Part shown: positions 1 through 7,477 of the stretch, piece by piece
Layout of the letters: each line of letters opens with the position of its first letter
How positions within the stretch are numbered: the first letter of the stretch is position 1
NCBI GenBank assembly: GCA_034211115.1
Contig: JAXHTH010000081.1
Coordinates: 1 to 24,566, forward strand
Length of the DNA stretch: 24,566 nucleotides
Origin: JAXHTH01 sp034211115
Lineage (GTDB): Bacteria > Planctomycetota > Phycisphaerae > Phycisphaerales > SM1A02
Direction: 5' to 3'
Program-made: the position numbers and the translations under genes
Notes under the pieces: generated by a model
What the model was told of the DNA's origin: nothing
Databases searched by the model: none
Seen by the model: only the letters and a program-made list of their open reading frames with translations

Positions 1-21
1 CCTCGACCCTCGACTCTCGAC
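1..21. repeat. Three tandem heptamers upstream of aacS
   Basis: Positions 1-7, 8-14 and 15-21 read CCTCGAC, CCTCGAC and TCTCGAC. The array may extend left of the window. It is the first of several short tandem arrays with a different 7-8 bp unit in the gene gaps of this window. Confidence 0.6.
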
Positions 22-111
22 CCCAGCCCCCTTCCCCCGCGCGTTAGGATGTCCGTTCTTTCTCGGGTCCCGCCCGAAGTGTCTCTCGACCCCGCCGCGG
101 AGCATGAGCCC

Positions 112-2076
112 ATGACGCTGAAGCCGATGTGGACGCCGTCCGAGCAGCGCATCTGCCGCACGAACCTCTACGCGTTCATGCAGCAGGTGAACGCGAAGCA
201 CGGCACGGACTTCGATCGATACGACCCGCTTTACGACTGGTCGATCGCGAATGTCCGCGACTTCTGGGCCGCGATGTGGGGGTTCGCCCCGATCATGGCC
301 TCGCGCGGGTTCGATGAGATCGTCGACGATCCGAAGAAGATGCCCGGGGCGAAGTGGTTCGGCGGCGCGCAGCTCAACTTCGCGGAGAACCTGCTCCGCT
401 ACCGCGATGAGCAGACGGCGATCATCTTCCGAGGGGAGACGATGCACGAATCGCGCACGCTGACCTACGCGGAGCTGTATCAGGACGTGTCGCGTCTCGC
501 CGAGGCGCTGCGGGCCGAGGGCGTCGAGGCGGGCGATCGCGTCGTCGGCTTCATGCCCAACATGCCGGAGACGGTGATCGCCATGCTCGCGGCGACGAGC
601 CTGGGCGCGATCTGGTCCTCCTGCTCGCCGGACTTCGGCGTCAAGGGCGTCCTCGATCGGTTCGCGCGGATCAGGCCCAAGGTCCTCTTCGCCGCCGACG
701 GGTATTACTACGGCGGGCGGCCGTTCGATTCGCTCGAAAAAGTCCGCGGCATCTTCGACCAGCTCGATTCGCACCCGAAGGTCGTCGGCGTGCCGTACAC
801 GCGCGAAAAGGACGAGATCGACACGAGCGGCCTGCCCACCGCGGTGCACTACGAGGACTTCATCGCCGATGCGAAGGGCGGAGAGATCGGCTTCGTGCAG
901 GTTCCCTTCGAGCACCCGCTGTACATCATGTATTCCTCGGGCACGACCGGCCTGCCCAAGTGCATGGTCCAGTCCGCCGGCGGCGTGCTCATCAATCAGC
1001 TCAAGGAACTCATCCTCCACGCGGACCTCAAGCGCGAGGACAACATCTTCTACTTCACCACCTGCGGGTGGATGATGTGGAACTGGCTGGTCTGTTCGCT
1101 GGGGGCGGGTGCGACGATCACGCTCTTCGACGGCTCGCCGTTCCATCCCGACGCCGCGTCGCTGTGGCGGCTGGCCGAGCAGGAGCGGATCTCCATCTTC
1201 GGCACGAGCGCCAAGTATCTCGCGGCCCTTGAGCAGGCGGGCGTCAAGCCGCGCGACAGCTTCGACCTCTCCCCGCTCAAGGCGATCCTCTCCACCGGCT
1301 CCCCCCTCGCCGAGGAGAGCTTCGATTACGTGTACCGCGACATCAAGGAGGATGTCTGCCTGAGCTCCATCGCGGGCGGGACCGATCTCAACGGCTGCTT
1401 CGTGGGCGGCAACCCGATGGGCCCCGTCTATCGCGGCGAGATCCAGTGCCGCCAGCTCGCGATGGATGTGCACGCCTTCGACGATGAAGGCAAACCCGTC
1501 ATCAACCAGACCGGCGAGCTCGTCTGCACAATGGCGTTCCCGTCCATGCCCATCTACTTCTGGGGCGATGAGGACGGCTCGTCGTACCGCAGCGCGTATT
1601 TCGAGCGCTACCCCGGCGCGTGGCATCACGGCGATTTCATCGAGCTCACCGAGCGCAACGGCGTGCGCATGCTCGGCCGATCCGATGCCACCCTCAACCC
1701 CGGCGGCGTGCGCATCGGGACCGCCGAGCTGTACCGGCAGGTCGAACCGATGGAGGAGATCGAGGACAGCCTCGTCGTGGGCCAGGACTGGGAGGATGAT
1801 GTCCGCGTGATCCTCTTCGTGAAGCCTGCCGCGGGATACGAGCTGACCGCCGAGCTCGAGAAGAAGATCAAAAAGGCGATCCGCACGAACTGCTCGCCGC
1901 GGCACGTGCCGGCCAAGATCATCCCCGTCGCCGACATCCCCTACACCATCAACATGAAGAAGGTCGAGCTGGCCGTGCGGAACATCATCCACGGCAAGCC
2001 GGTGAAGAACCGCGATGCCCTGAAGAACCCCGAGTCGCTGGACCTTTACACGGACCTGGCGGAGTTGAAGGAGTAG
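112..2076 (+). CDS. aacS: Acetoacetyl-CoA synthetase (acetoacetate-CoA ligase)
   Basis: Activates acetoacetate to acetoacetyl-CoA with ATP and CoA, feeding ketone-body or polyhydroxyalkanoate-type carbon into the acetyl-CoA pool. It belongs to the ANL adenylate-forming family. The 654 residues match the usual family length. Visible motifs are the N-terminal LNFAENLL block, the ATP loop YSSGTTGLPK from about residue 274, GGTDLNG in the middle, the hinge-region block GRSDATLNPGGVR near 522, and NMKKVE near 614-619. The lysine of that last motif is the one acetylated in characterised family members. I chose the ATG at 112 because GGAG lies 9 nt upstream and the protein then begins shortly before the conserved MWTP block. 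An in-frame ATG at 49 would add 21 unconserved residues and has a poor ribosome site. No other pathway gene is adjacent. Confidence 0.93.
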   Translation: MTLKPMWTPSEQRICRTNLYAFMQQVNAKHGTDFDRYDPLYDWSIANVRDFWAAMWGFAPIMASRGFDEIVDDPKKMPGAKWFGGAQLNFAENLLRYRDEQTAIIFRGETMHESRTLTYAELYQDVSRLAEALRAEGVEAGDRVVGFMPNMPETVIAMLAATSLGAIWSSCSPDFGVKGVLDRFARIRPKVLFAADGYYYGGRPFDSLEKVRGIFDQLDSHPKVVGVPYTREKDEIDTSGLPTAVHYEDFIADAKGGEIGFVQVPFEHPLYIMYSSGTTGLPKCMVQSAGGVLINQLKELILHADLKREDNIFYFTTCGWMMWNWLVCSLGAGATITLFDGSPFHPDAASLWRLAEQERISIFGTSAKYLAALEQAGVKPRDSFDLSPLKAILSTGSPLAEESFDYVYRDIKEDVCLSSIAGGTDLNGCFVGGNPMGPVYRGEIQCRQLAMDVHAFDDEGKPVINQTGELVCTMAFPSMPIYFWGDEDGSSYRSAYFERYPGAWHHGDFIELTERNGVRMLGRSDATLNPGGVRIGTAELYRQVEPMEEIEDSLVVGQDWEDDVRVILFVKPAAGYELTAELEKKIKKAIRTNCSPRHVPAKIIPVADIPYTINMKKVELAVRNIIHGKPVKNRDALKNPESLDLYTDLAELKE

Positions 2077-2078
2077 GG

Positions 2079-2093
2079 CCCCCGGAAGGGGGG
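2079..2093 (+). terminator. Possible weak terminator after aacS
   Basis: Five C (2079-2083), the loop GGAA, then six G, starting 3 nt after the aacS stop. The stem is GC-rich but followed by TCTTGTC rather than a T-run, so intrinsic termination is uncertain. Confidence 0.3.
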
Positions 2094-2385
2094 TCTTGTC
2101 GCTTCCCGAGCGATTCTGCCCACGGAGCCGGGCTCTGCGAGCCGGGTCTTCCTGCGTCCGGTCCGGGTGGGCGCTACCACCAGGAAGCGGCTGACTCAGA
2201 GAGACACACCCGGTGGACGCGGGCGGCGGAACTCAGCGGGGTTCGTGGCCGCGGCAGGCCGCGACGCGCTGCGGCGCGGCGTGGAGGCGGCCACCCTACG
2301 GCCCGATGTGGCCGAGGCCCGCCTTAATCGGATGAATCTATCCATATTCGAGGCGGAATTCCCGCAAAAAGTCCGGCCAACCCTG

Positions 2386-2413
2386 TTGCCGGAGGCCGCC
2401 GATTCCGTATAAA
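2386..2413 (+). promoter_or_regulatory. Candidate sigma-70-type promoter
   Basis: TTGCCG at 2386-2391 and TATAAA at 2408-2413 are separated by 16 bp. The -35 overlaps the right arm of the 2373-2392 hairpin. The nearest downstream gene starts at 2752, which would imply a leader of over 300 nt or a separate small RNA. Confidence 0.35.
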
Positions 2414-2464
2414 GTATGTAAGTGCTAGCTAAGTAAAGAAAGGGAAGACCTGATCCCTGGTGCC

Positions 2465-2504
2465 GGCAGAGCGGCAGAGCGGCAGAGCGGCAGAGCGGCG
2501 AAGC
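2465..2504. repeat. Tandem octamer array GGCAGAGC
   Basis: Four exact copies of GGCAGAGC (2465-2496) and a degenerate fifth, GGCGAAGC, followed by looser GACGGAGG-like words. These resemble the array after uvrC. Confidence 0.8.
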
Positions 2505-2674
2505 GACGGAGGGATGACGCGACGGAGGAACGAGGCGACACGCCGGCGAGGCGAAGAGGGACCGAAGCCGGCCGCGGGGTGGAGGAGTCGATTCGAGCCA
2601 ACAGCCAATGCCCTCCCCATCGTCCTCTCGGCCTTGAGCCTCGATGACGATCCCGAACTCACAGAGCCCGGCTC

Positions 2675-2709
2675 AACCAACAACCAGTAACCAAAAACCA
2701 ACAACCGAA
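2675..2709. repeat. Tandem heptamer array AACCAAC
   Basis: Five consecutive heptamers: AACCAAC, AACCAGT, AACCAAA, AACCAAC, AACCGAA. The array ends 27 bp before the ribosome-binding site of the gene at 2752. Confidence 0.8.
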
Positions 2710-2751
2710 CCCCCAGTCCGACGAACGACAGCACACAGGAGGTACTCAGAC

Positions 2752-3282
2752 ATGTTTCGCATCACGATTCTCAGCACCATCGTCGCGGCGATCATTCTCA
2801 CCCTTACCCTCAGCCCTGTCGGGCGGTCGGCGACGGAGCCGGAGGCCAGGCTCCGCGTGGGCGTGTATGACAGCCGTGCCATCGCGGTGGCCTATGCCGC
2901 TTCCGACTTCAACCCCGTCGACGAGAAGATGAAGCAGTACGAGGCGGCCATGGCGGCCGGCGACGAGTCGAAGGTCGAGAAGCTCGAGCAGTGGGGCGAG
3001 CGCAGTCAGCGCCGACTTCATCGCCAGGGCTTCGGCCGCGTCCCCGTCACCGACCTCCTCGCCCACGTGCAGGACCGCTTCCCGGAGATCGCCGAGCAAA
3101 CAGATGTCGATGTCATCGCTTTCGAGTGCAACTACCTCGCGCGCGATGTCGAGGAAGTGGACATCACGATGGCGCTCGTGTCGCTCTACGACCCGTCCCC
3201 CAAGACGCTGAAGACAGCCAGAGAGGTCATGAAGCACGAGCCGATCAGCCTCGAGGAGATCGAGCGGCATCACGAGCATTGA
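2752..3282 (+). CDS. Small exported or membrane-anchored protein, function unknown
   Basis: A 176-residue protein that I do not recognise. Residues 4-24 form a hydrophobic segment after a short basic N-terminus, either a signal peptide or an inner-membrane anchor. The mature part opens with the block RVGVYDSRAIAVAYAASD, followed by a charged, probably helical stretch, KMKQYEAAMAAGDESKVEKL. The opening loosely recalls the start of Skp/OmpH-like periplasmic chaperones, but the rest does not let me assign that family. The start is well supported: AGGAGGT at 2737-2743 lies 8 nt before the ATG. A longer in-frame extension upstream runs through the heptamer array and is not credible. It ends in EIERHHEH, a small His cluster. 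It stands alone, with a tandem repeat array right after the stop. Confidence 0.8.
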   Translation: MFRITILSTIVAAIILTLTLSPVGRSATEPEARLRVGVYDSRAIAVAYAASDFNPVDEKMKQYEAAMAAGDESKVEKLEQWGERSQRRLHRQGFGRVPVTDLLAHVQDRFPEIAEQTDVDVIAFECNYLARDVEEVDITMALVSLYDPSPKTLKTAREVMKHEPISLEEIERHHEH

Positions 3283-3299
3283 GGGAGTGGTGAGGGATA

Positions 3300-3341
3300 A
3301 GTGATGAGTGATGAGCGATGAGTGAGGAGTGATGAGTTGTG
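3300..3341. repeat. Tandem heptamer array AGTGATG
   Basis: Six consecutive heptamers: AGTGATG, AGTGATG, AGCGATG, AGTGAGG, AGTGATG, AGTTGTG. The array begins 17 bp after the preceding stop codon. The perfect 12 bp palindrome CGAGCCGGCTCG follows at 3351-3362. Confidence 0.85.
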
Positions 3342-3525
3342 ATTCATCAGCGAGCCGGCTCGTCCTCGAGCCCGGGTGCCGTCGAATCATCACTTGCGCT
3401 CATCTCGCTGGCGGGGGCGTCGGGTCGTTCGAAGACACCCGGGGCCGGGGACGGCCCGGCTTGCCGTGATGCGTGTATCATTGCCTGTCCTGTCCCTCTG
3501 CGTCTCAACGGCGAGTCTGCTGCCC

Positions 3526-3822
3526 ATGCCCACCTACGTCTACCAGGTCATCACGGAAGACGGCTCGGAAGGCGAGATCTTCGAGGTCGTCCAGAAGATG
3601 AGCGATGAGCCGCTGACTCGACACCCCGAGACGGGCGAGCCGGTGCGGCGCATCCCCCAGGCCCCGAACATCGCCGGCGACTGGTCCGACGCGTCCACGA
3701 AACGGAAGCTGTCGGACGAGAACCTCGACCGGCTAGGGTTCACCAAGTACCAGAAGGCCGGCGGCGGATACTTCGAGAAGCGCGCCGGCCAGGGCCCGGA
3801 CGTCATCAGCGCCGACGAGTAG
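3526..3822 (+). CDS. FmdB-like small protein with the zinc ribbon lost
   Basis: A 98-residue protein starting MPTYVYQV, the hallmark opening of FmdB-type putative regulatory proteins, which are normally small zinc ribbons. The expected layout is kept: FEVVQKMSDEPLT at about residues 22-34, then HPETGEPVRRI where the second CxxC half would sit. No cysteine occurs anywhere in the protein, so it cannot bind zinc in the family manner. The second half, APNIAGDWSD to GFTKYQKAGGGYFEKRAG, looks conserved in style but has no assigned role. The ATG at 3526 was chosen from the family N-terminus; no Shine-Dalgarno site is visible, and upstream in-frame extension lacks family character. Convergent with the dockerin-like gene. 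The precise function is unknown. Confidence 0.75.
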   Translation: MPTYVYQVITEDGSEGEIFEVVQKMSDEPLTRHPETGEPVRRIPQAPNIAGDWSDASTKRKLSDENLDRLGFTKYQKAGGGYFEKRAGQGPDVISADE

Positions 3823-3830
3823 ACCGGCCC

Positions 3831-3843
3831 CCCGGAAGCCGGG
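3831..3843. terminator. Short hairpin between convergent genes
   Basis: CCCGG-AAG-CCGGG, located 8 bp after the FmdB-like stop and 43 bp from the convergent dockerin gene's stop. There is no T-run, so it is a weak bidirectional terminator candidate. Confidence 0.3.
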
Positions 3844-3886
3844 TTGCCTGGCGCGACGTCGTTGCCGGCTCCGGACACGGGGAAGG

Positions 3887-4567
3887 TCAGCCCCAGTCGG
3901 CGAGCAGGAGCAGGAGGTCGTTGGTGTCGGTGTCGCCGTCGCCGTCCACATCGCCCTCGCAGGTGCCGGTGCAGCCCCAGTCGGCAAGCAGCAGGAGCAG
4001 ATCTGCCGTGTTGACCACGCCGTCGCCGTTGATGTCGGCCGGTCGGTAGGTTCCGACGGCGGTGACGGTGATCGTGCCGGCGATGCGGAGTCCCTCCAGG
4101 TCAACCTCGCCGTACTCGCCGAGATCGAGCGTGCCGAGAACGATGTCGGTCGCCTCGAGGTAGCCGTAGCCGTTCGCGTCCAGCCCGATCTTCAGCTTCG
4201 CCTCGATGCCCGGCTCTTCCGGCGGCTCCGGATAGACGACGTGTTCATCAAAGAGGACGATCGGGGCCGGGCCGGCGATGGTGTCCGAGCCGGAGAGATA
4301 CTCCGGCGGGATCTGGTCCGTCACCTCCACCCAGATCGGGATGAACACGATGATCTTCACCCACACGCCGGTCAGCTCGTACTCGCCCTGGTACTCGGCC
4401 GCATCGGGACGGACGGGCGTCGGGGACGTCCAGTAGACGTCTTCGCCCTCCGTCGTCTCGTCGAATCCCCAGGTCACGGGATCATCGGCTGCCGCGAGCG
4501 CCGCGAAGACGAAGGGCAGCGACATCGCCGCCAGCGCAAGACCGAGCATGATTCGATTGGACCGCAT
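3887..4567 (-). CDS. Secreted protein with C-terminal dockerin-like calcium repeats
   Basis: A 226-residue secreted protein. Residues 1-27 are a clear signal peptide (MRSNRI, a hydrophobic core, then ALAAADD). The middle is acidic and beta-rich and shows no enzyme motif that I recognise. Residues about 178-226 carry two EF-hand-like loops, DINGDGVVNTADL and DVDGDGDTDTNDL, each followed by LLLLADWG. This is the type I dockerin pattern with Asp/Asn calcium ligands. Two cysteines, about 199 and 203, sit between the loops. In Phycisphaerae such tails are common on secreted proteins that have no cellulosome partner, so an anchoring or calcium-stabilising role is plausible but unproven. Start chosen at 4567 because GGAGGAGG lies just upstream on this strand; a 9-residue longer frame has no such site. 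Divergent from the methyltransferase. Confidence 0.85.
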   Translation of the reverse strand: MRSNRIMLGLALAAMSLPFVFAALAAADDPVTWGFDETTEGEDVYWTSPTPVRPDAAEYQGEYELTGVWVKIIVFIPIWVEVTDQIPPEYLSGSDTIAGPAPIVLFDEHVVYPEPPEEPGIEAKLKIGLDANGYGYLEATDIVLGTLDLGEYGEVDLEGLRIAGTITVTAVGTYRPADINGDGVVNTADLLLLLADWGCTGTCEGDVDGDGDTDTNDLLLLLADWG

Positions 4568-4710
4568 GGTTGTCCTCCTCCTGGCACGCCCCATACGCTC
4601 AGCGTACTTCCGTCGTCTCGATCGTCAAGGATTCTCTTTGCCGGACGCGTGTGATCGGGCCGGAGGGGCCGTTCGGCGGCCGAGCCGACTCTGCATTTCG
4701 GACCATCACC

Positions 4711-5379
4711 ATGGACATGACCCCCCAGCGCTGGCGGTATCTGGGCAACTACCTGCGAGAAGTCTTCGGCGGGCAGGATCCGCATCTGGCCGGCCTGATG
4801 GACGAGGCGGTCGAGGCGGGGCTGCCGGACATCGCGGTCAGCGCCGACGTCGGCCGGCTGCTGATGATCCTCACGTCGATGACGCCCGGCCGGCTGGCGA
4901 TCGAGGTGGGCACGCTCGCCGGCTACTCGGGGATCTGGCTCGCGCGTGGACTCAGTTCAGGGGGCCGGCTCATCACCATCGAGAAGGAGTCGGGGCACGC
5001 GGACTTCGCGCGGCGGCAGTTCGAGCGGGCCGGCGTGGCGGATCGCGTCGAGCTGCGCCACGGCGACGGGCTCGCCGAACTCGATCGGCTCGCGGACGAG
5101 CTCGCGCCGGGCTCGGTGGATGTGGTCTTCCTCGATGCCGAGAAGACGGAGTACCCGGACTACTGGCGGATCCTGAGGCCGCTCATCGCGGTGGGCGGCC
5201 TGATCCTCGCCGACAACGTCTGCGGCGCCGGTTCGTGGTGGATGGACTGCGAGGGCGTTCCGTCGCGCGAGGCGGCGGATCGGTTCAACCGGCTGGTGGC
5301 CGAAGACACGGATTTCGAGGCCGTCGCCGTCCCGCTGCGCGAGGGCGTCCTCATCGGCCGGCGGGTCAGACAGGCGTGA
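4711..5379 (+). CDS. O-methyltransferase, family 3 (catechol/caffeoyl-CoA type)
   Basis: A SAM-dependent O-methyltransferase of 222 residues, the usual size for the small metal-dependent family. The SAM motif I is AIEVGTLAGYSGIWLA (63-78); acidic Glu91 would bind the ribose; VVFLDAEK supplies Asp142 and LILADNV supplies Asp168 and Asn169. These three are the metal ligands of this family. It probably methylates a catechol-like hydroxyl on a small molecule; the substrate cannot be read from sequence. Two ATGs, 4711 and 4717, are both possible and no strong Shine-Dalgarno site is present. The frame stays open back to 4570, but that part has no family resemblance and overlaps the upstream region of the dockerin gene. 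Convergent with tsf. Confidence 0.9.
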   Translation: MDMTPQRWRYLGNYLREVFGGQDPHLAGLMDEAVEAGLPDIAVSADVGRLLMILTSMTPGRLAIEVGTLAGYSGIWLARGLSSGGRLITIEKESGHADFARRQFERAGVADRVELRHGDGLAELDRLADELAPGSVDVVFLDAEKTEYPDYWRILRPLIAVGGLILADNVCGAGSWWMDCEGVPSREAADRFNRLVAEDTDFEAVAVPLREGVLIGRRVRQA

Positions 5380-5440
5380 TGGTGCCGCGGGCGGAAGCGA
5401 AGCGAAAGGTCGTGCCGACTTCGAGCCAGACGAGAGACAC

Positions 5441-5462
5441 GAACGGGCGGGACGCCCCGTTC
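5441..5462. terminator. Hairpin between convergent O-methyltransferase and tsf
   Basis: Perfect 7 bp arms GAACGGG (5441-5447) and CCCGTTC (5456-5462) with an 8 nt loop, 61 bp past the methyltransferase stop and 20 bp past the tsf stop. It could end transcription in both directions. There is no clear T-run. Confidence 0.5.
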
Positions 5463-5482
5463 CACCAATCACTTTCTCGTCG

Positions 5483-6271
5483 TCAGGCGCCGAGCGTGTA
5501 GCGGACGAACTGCTTGACGGCCACGTCGGCGGGGAGGACGTCCTTGACCATCGTGGACTCGTCGAGCACGTACTTCTGGTTGAGCAGCGTCTTCTCTTCC
5601 AGGTACTTGCGGACCTTGCCCTGAGCGATCTTCTCGGCGATCTCCTCGGGCTTGCCGGACTTCTTCGCCTCCGCGAGCGCGTCCTCCTCGATCTTCCTGA
5701 TCTGCTCGGGGGGCACGTCGTCGGCGCTGATGCCCAGCGGATCGTGGAAGACGATGTGCTGGCAGAGTCCCTTGAGCAGATCGTCGTCGGCGTCGCCCTC
5801 GATCTGGAGGAGCACGCCGCGCTTGCCGTCGTGATGGATGTATTTGCCGAACGCGCCGCCTTCGAGCTTCACGCCGCGGGCGAAGTTGACGTTCTCGCCG
5901 GAGGTGATGCGGAGCTCGTCGATCTCCCTGGTGATGGCGTCGGTGGGGGTGATCTCGCCGGCCGGTTGCTTGAGGGCCTCGGCGACGACGTGCTCGACCA
6001 TCTGCTGGAACTTCTCGTTCTTGGCGGTGAAGTCGGTCTCGGTTCGGACCTCGACGATGGCGGCCTTGTCGCCCTCGATGGCCACGCCGATGCGCCCCTC
6101 GCCCGTGACGCGCTCCGTGCGGGTGTCCATCTTGCCCTTGCGCTTGGCGCGGAGGTATTCCTCGGCGGCGGCGAGGTCGCCGTCGGTTTCATTGAGGGCC
6201 TTCTTGCAGTCCATCATGCCCAGGCCGGTCTTCTCCCGGAGGGCCATCACGTCCTTGGCGGTGAAGCTCAC
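5483..6271 (-). CDS. tsf: Translation elongation factor Ts
   Basis: EF-Ts is the guanine nucleotide exchange factor that regenerates EF-Tu-GTP in the cytosol. The 262 residues fit the family. The N-terminal UBA-like domain is plain (VMALREKTGLGMMDCKKAL, residues 8-26), and the exchange motif TDF lies at 79-81 in TETDFTAKNEKF. The C-terminal part has LLNQKYVLD, equivalent to the usual LLEQPFV. Translation starts at GTG 6271, with GAAGGGAG about 9 nt upstream. It follows rpsB after 68 bp on the same strand, the near-universal rpsB-tsf order, so the two are probably co-transcribed from the promoter upstream of rpsB. Nothing looks damaged. Confidence 0.97.
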   Translation of the reverse strand: MSFTAKDVMALREKTGLGMMDCKKALNETDGDLAAAEEYLRAKRKGKMDTRTERVTGEGRIGVAIEGDKAAIVEVRTETDFTAKNEKFQQMVEHVVAEALKQPAGEITPTDAITREIDELRITSGENVNFARGVKLEGGAFGKYIHHDGKRGVLLQIEGDADDDLLKGLCQHIVFHDPLGISADDVPPEQIRKIEEDALAEAKKSGKPEEIAEKIAQGKVRKYLEEKTLLNQKYVLDESTMVKDVLPADVAVKQFVRYTLGA

Positions 6272-6321
6272 GGTAGGACACTCCCTTCACGTTTCCTGTC
6301 AGCGTTGGTGTGTGATCATGG

Positions 6322-6335
6322 CCGGCCCAGGCCGG
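6322..6335 (-). other. Intercistronic hairpin between rpsB and tsf
   Basis: CCGGC-CCAG-GCCGG type inverted repeat within the 68 bp rpsB-tsf gap. It could be a partial terminator or an RNA-processing site adjusting tsf relative to rpsB. Only the symmetry is observed. Confidence 0.3.
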
Positions 6336-6339
6336 AGGC

Positions 6340-7215
6340 TCATTCCCGCGCCGGCTCCTTGGTGGCGGCGAAGGCGGCGGTGGAGGCGGAGCCGTTCTCC
6401 CGCTCCCGCGGATGCTCTTCGCCGCTGTCCGGCGCGGCGGGCTCGTCCTTGGCGCGGAACTGGGCGCGGGAGGATCGTCGTCGCGGGGGGCCCTCGGCGG
6501 CCGGCTCCTCGCCCTCCTTCTCCTGCGCCCCGCGACCCGTCTTGCCCCGCGTCACCGCGTCGCACAGCTCGCGGACGACCACCTCGATGGATCGCATCGA
6601 GTCGTCGTTGCCGGGGATGGGGATGTCGACCACGTCCGGGTCGCCGTCGGTGTCGATGAGGCAGATGGTGGGGATGCCGAGGCTGCGGGCCTCCAGCAGC
6701 GCGTTGATCTCCCGGTTCACGTCGACGACGATCAGCGCTCCGGGCAGCTTGTCCATGTTGCGGATGCCCTCGAGGTTGCGGGTGATCTTGCGTTTCTCCC
6801 GCAGGAGCTGTGAGGTCATCTTCTTGGAGTAGGTCTCGATCTCGCCGCTCTCCACGAGCCGCTCCAGCTCGACGAGGCGCTTGAGCCGCTCGCGGATGGT
6901 GCGGAAGTTGGTGAGGGTCCCGCCCAGCCAGCGTTCGGTGACGTAGGGCATCCCGACATCATGGGCGTACTTCTCGACGGATCCGCGGGCCTGGCGCTTC
7001 GTGCCCACGAAGCAGACGTCCCTACCCTCGGAGACCGCGTTCTGCACGAACCGCTTGGCGAGAAGCAGGCCCTTGATCGTCTGGCGGATGTCGATGATGT
7101 GGATCTTGTTGCGGGTGGCGAAGATGTAGGGGGCCATCTTCGGGTTCCAGTTGCTCCGGCGCTGGCCGAAGTGGATGCCGGCTTCGATGAGATCCCTGAC
7201 AAGCGAGTCGGCCAT
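6340..7215 (-). CDS. rpsB: 30S ribosomal protein S2
   Basis: S2 is a late-assembling protein of the small subunit that contacts S1 and 16S rRNA. The core, residues 1-224, has the family signatures LIEAGIHFGQRRSNWNPKM (9-27), IDIRQT (41-46), ERWLGGTLTN (94-103) and LIDTDGDP (187-194). Residues 225-291 form an added tail of about 67 residues that is rich in Glu, Arg, Ala and Pro and probably disordered. E. coli S2 is about 241 residues, so the tail is a lineage-type extension. Start at 7215 (MADSLV) is supported by GAAAGGAA just upstream. A frame extension of 59 residues upstream falls in the leader and is not S2-like. First gene of rpsB-tsf, with pyrC upstream on the same strand. Confidence 0.97.
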   Translation of the reverse strand: MADSLVRDLIEAGIHFGQRRSNWNPKMAPYIFATRNKIHIIDIRQTIKGLLLAKRFVQNAVSEGRDVCFVGTKRQARGSVEKYAHDVGMPYVTERWLGGTLTNFRTIRERLKRLVELERLVESGEIETYSKKMTSQLLREKRKITRNLEGIRNMDKLPGALIVVDVNREINALLEARSLGIPTICLIDTDGDPDVVDIPIPGNDDSMRSIEVVVRELCDAVTRGKTGRGAQEKEGEEPAAEGPPRRRSSRAQFRAKDEPAAPDSGEEHPRERENGSASTAAFAATKEPARE

Positions 7216-7406
7216 GACGTTCCTTTCGCAGCGACACCGGCGGGTCGGGGAGTGGGATCCGGGCGAATCCGGCGACCGGCCCGCGCAAGGGCGCTTGGGC
7301 TTGGAGCCCGCGTTCGGGCCCCGAGGATGCTGAGAAGAGCGGTCAGGATCGGCGGGCACGCCCCACTCCGCGTACCGCCGCCGTGTCCCCACTGCGAGGA
7401 CGGAAA
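7216..7406 (-). promoter_or_regulatory. Probable 5' leader of the rpsB-tsf mRNA
   Basis: About 190 nt lie between the predicted transcription start and the rpsB start codon. The leader is GC-rich with possible hairpins, one with arms GCCCG and CGGGC around a 4 nt loop. In several bacteria S2 represses its own operon by binding the rpsB leader. A similar role here is inference only; I recognise no known leader motif. Confidence 0.35.
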
Positions 7407-7412
7407 GGCCCG

Positions 7413-7441
7413 ATTGTAAACCGCGCCGCCCCCTTCTTCAA
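7413..7441 (-). promoter_or_regulatory. Promoter of rpsB-tsf
   Basis: On the minus strand, TTGAAG (7436-7441) and TACAAT (7413-7418) are 17 bp apart. This is one of the best sigma-70-type matches in the window and sits between the pyrC stop and rpsB. Confidence 0.65.
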
Positions 7442-7445
7442 CTGC

Positions 7446-7472
7446 CGCCCCGCTTTCCGGTGCACCGGGGCG
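7446..7472 (-). terminator. Hairpin after pyrC
   Basis: Arms CGCCCCG (7446-7452) and CGGGGCG (7466-7472) enclose 13 nt. The perfect palindrome CCGGTGCACCGG (7457-7468) overlaps it. It lies just after the pyrC stop and before the rpsB promoter, so it may insulate the two. No T-run follows. Confidence 0.4.
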
Positions 7473-7477
7473 ATGCG

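Larger units (their letters stand above)
2077..2751. other. 675 bp gap without a convincing gene
   Basis: The short open frames here (2167-2412, 2460-2690) look like chance: no ribosome site, low-complexity translations, overlap with tandem repeats. The stretch holds a weak hairpin after aacS and a more AT-rich block at about 2328-2430. Within that block is a hairpin with arms CCGGC (2373-2377) and GCCGG (2388-2392), followed by a promoter-like pair. Two short tandem arrays (octamers from 2465, heptamers from 2675) follow. A small RNA or a long 5' leader for the gene at 2752 cannot be excluded. Confidence 0.5.

Noticed and set aside
2167..2412. 81-codon open frame after aacS
   Set aside because: No ribosome site, no recognisable domain, and it crosses hairpin and promoter-like sequence.
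2746..3393. 215-codon minus-strand frame opposite the small exported protein
   Set aside because: Its N-terminus translates the AGTGATG array, and the plus strand has AGGAGGT and a signal-like N-terminus.
5744..6832. 362-codon plus-strand frame opposite tsf and rpsB
   Set aside because: Spans two conserved genes and their gap in antisense; composition is that of a shadow frame.
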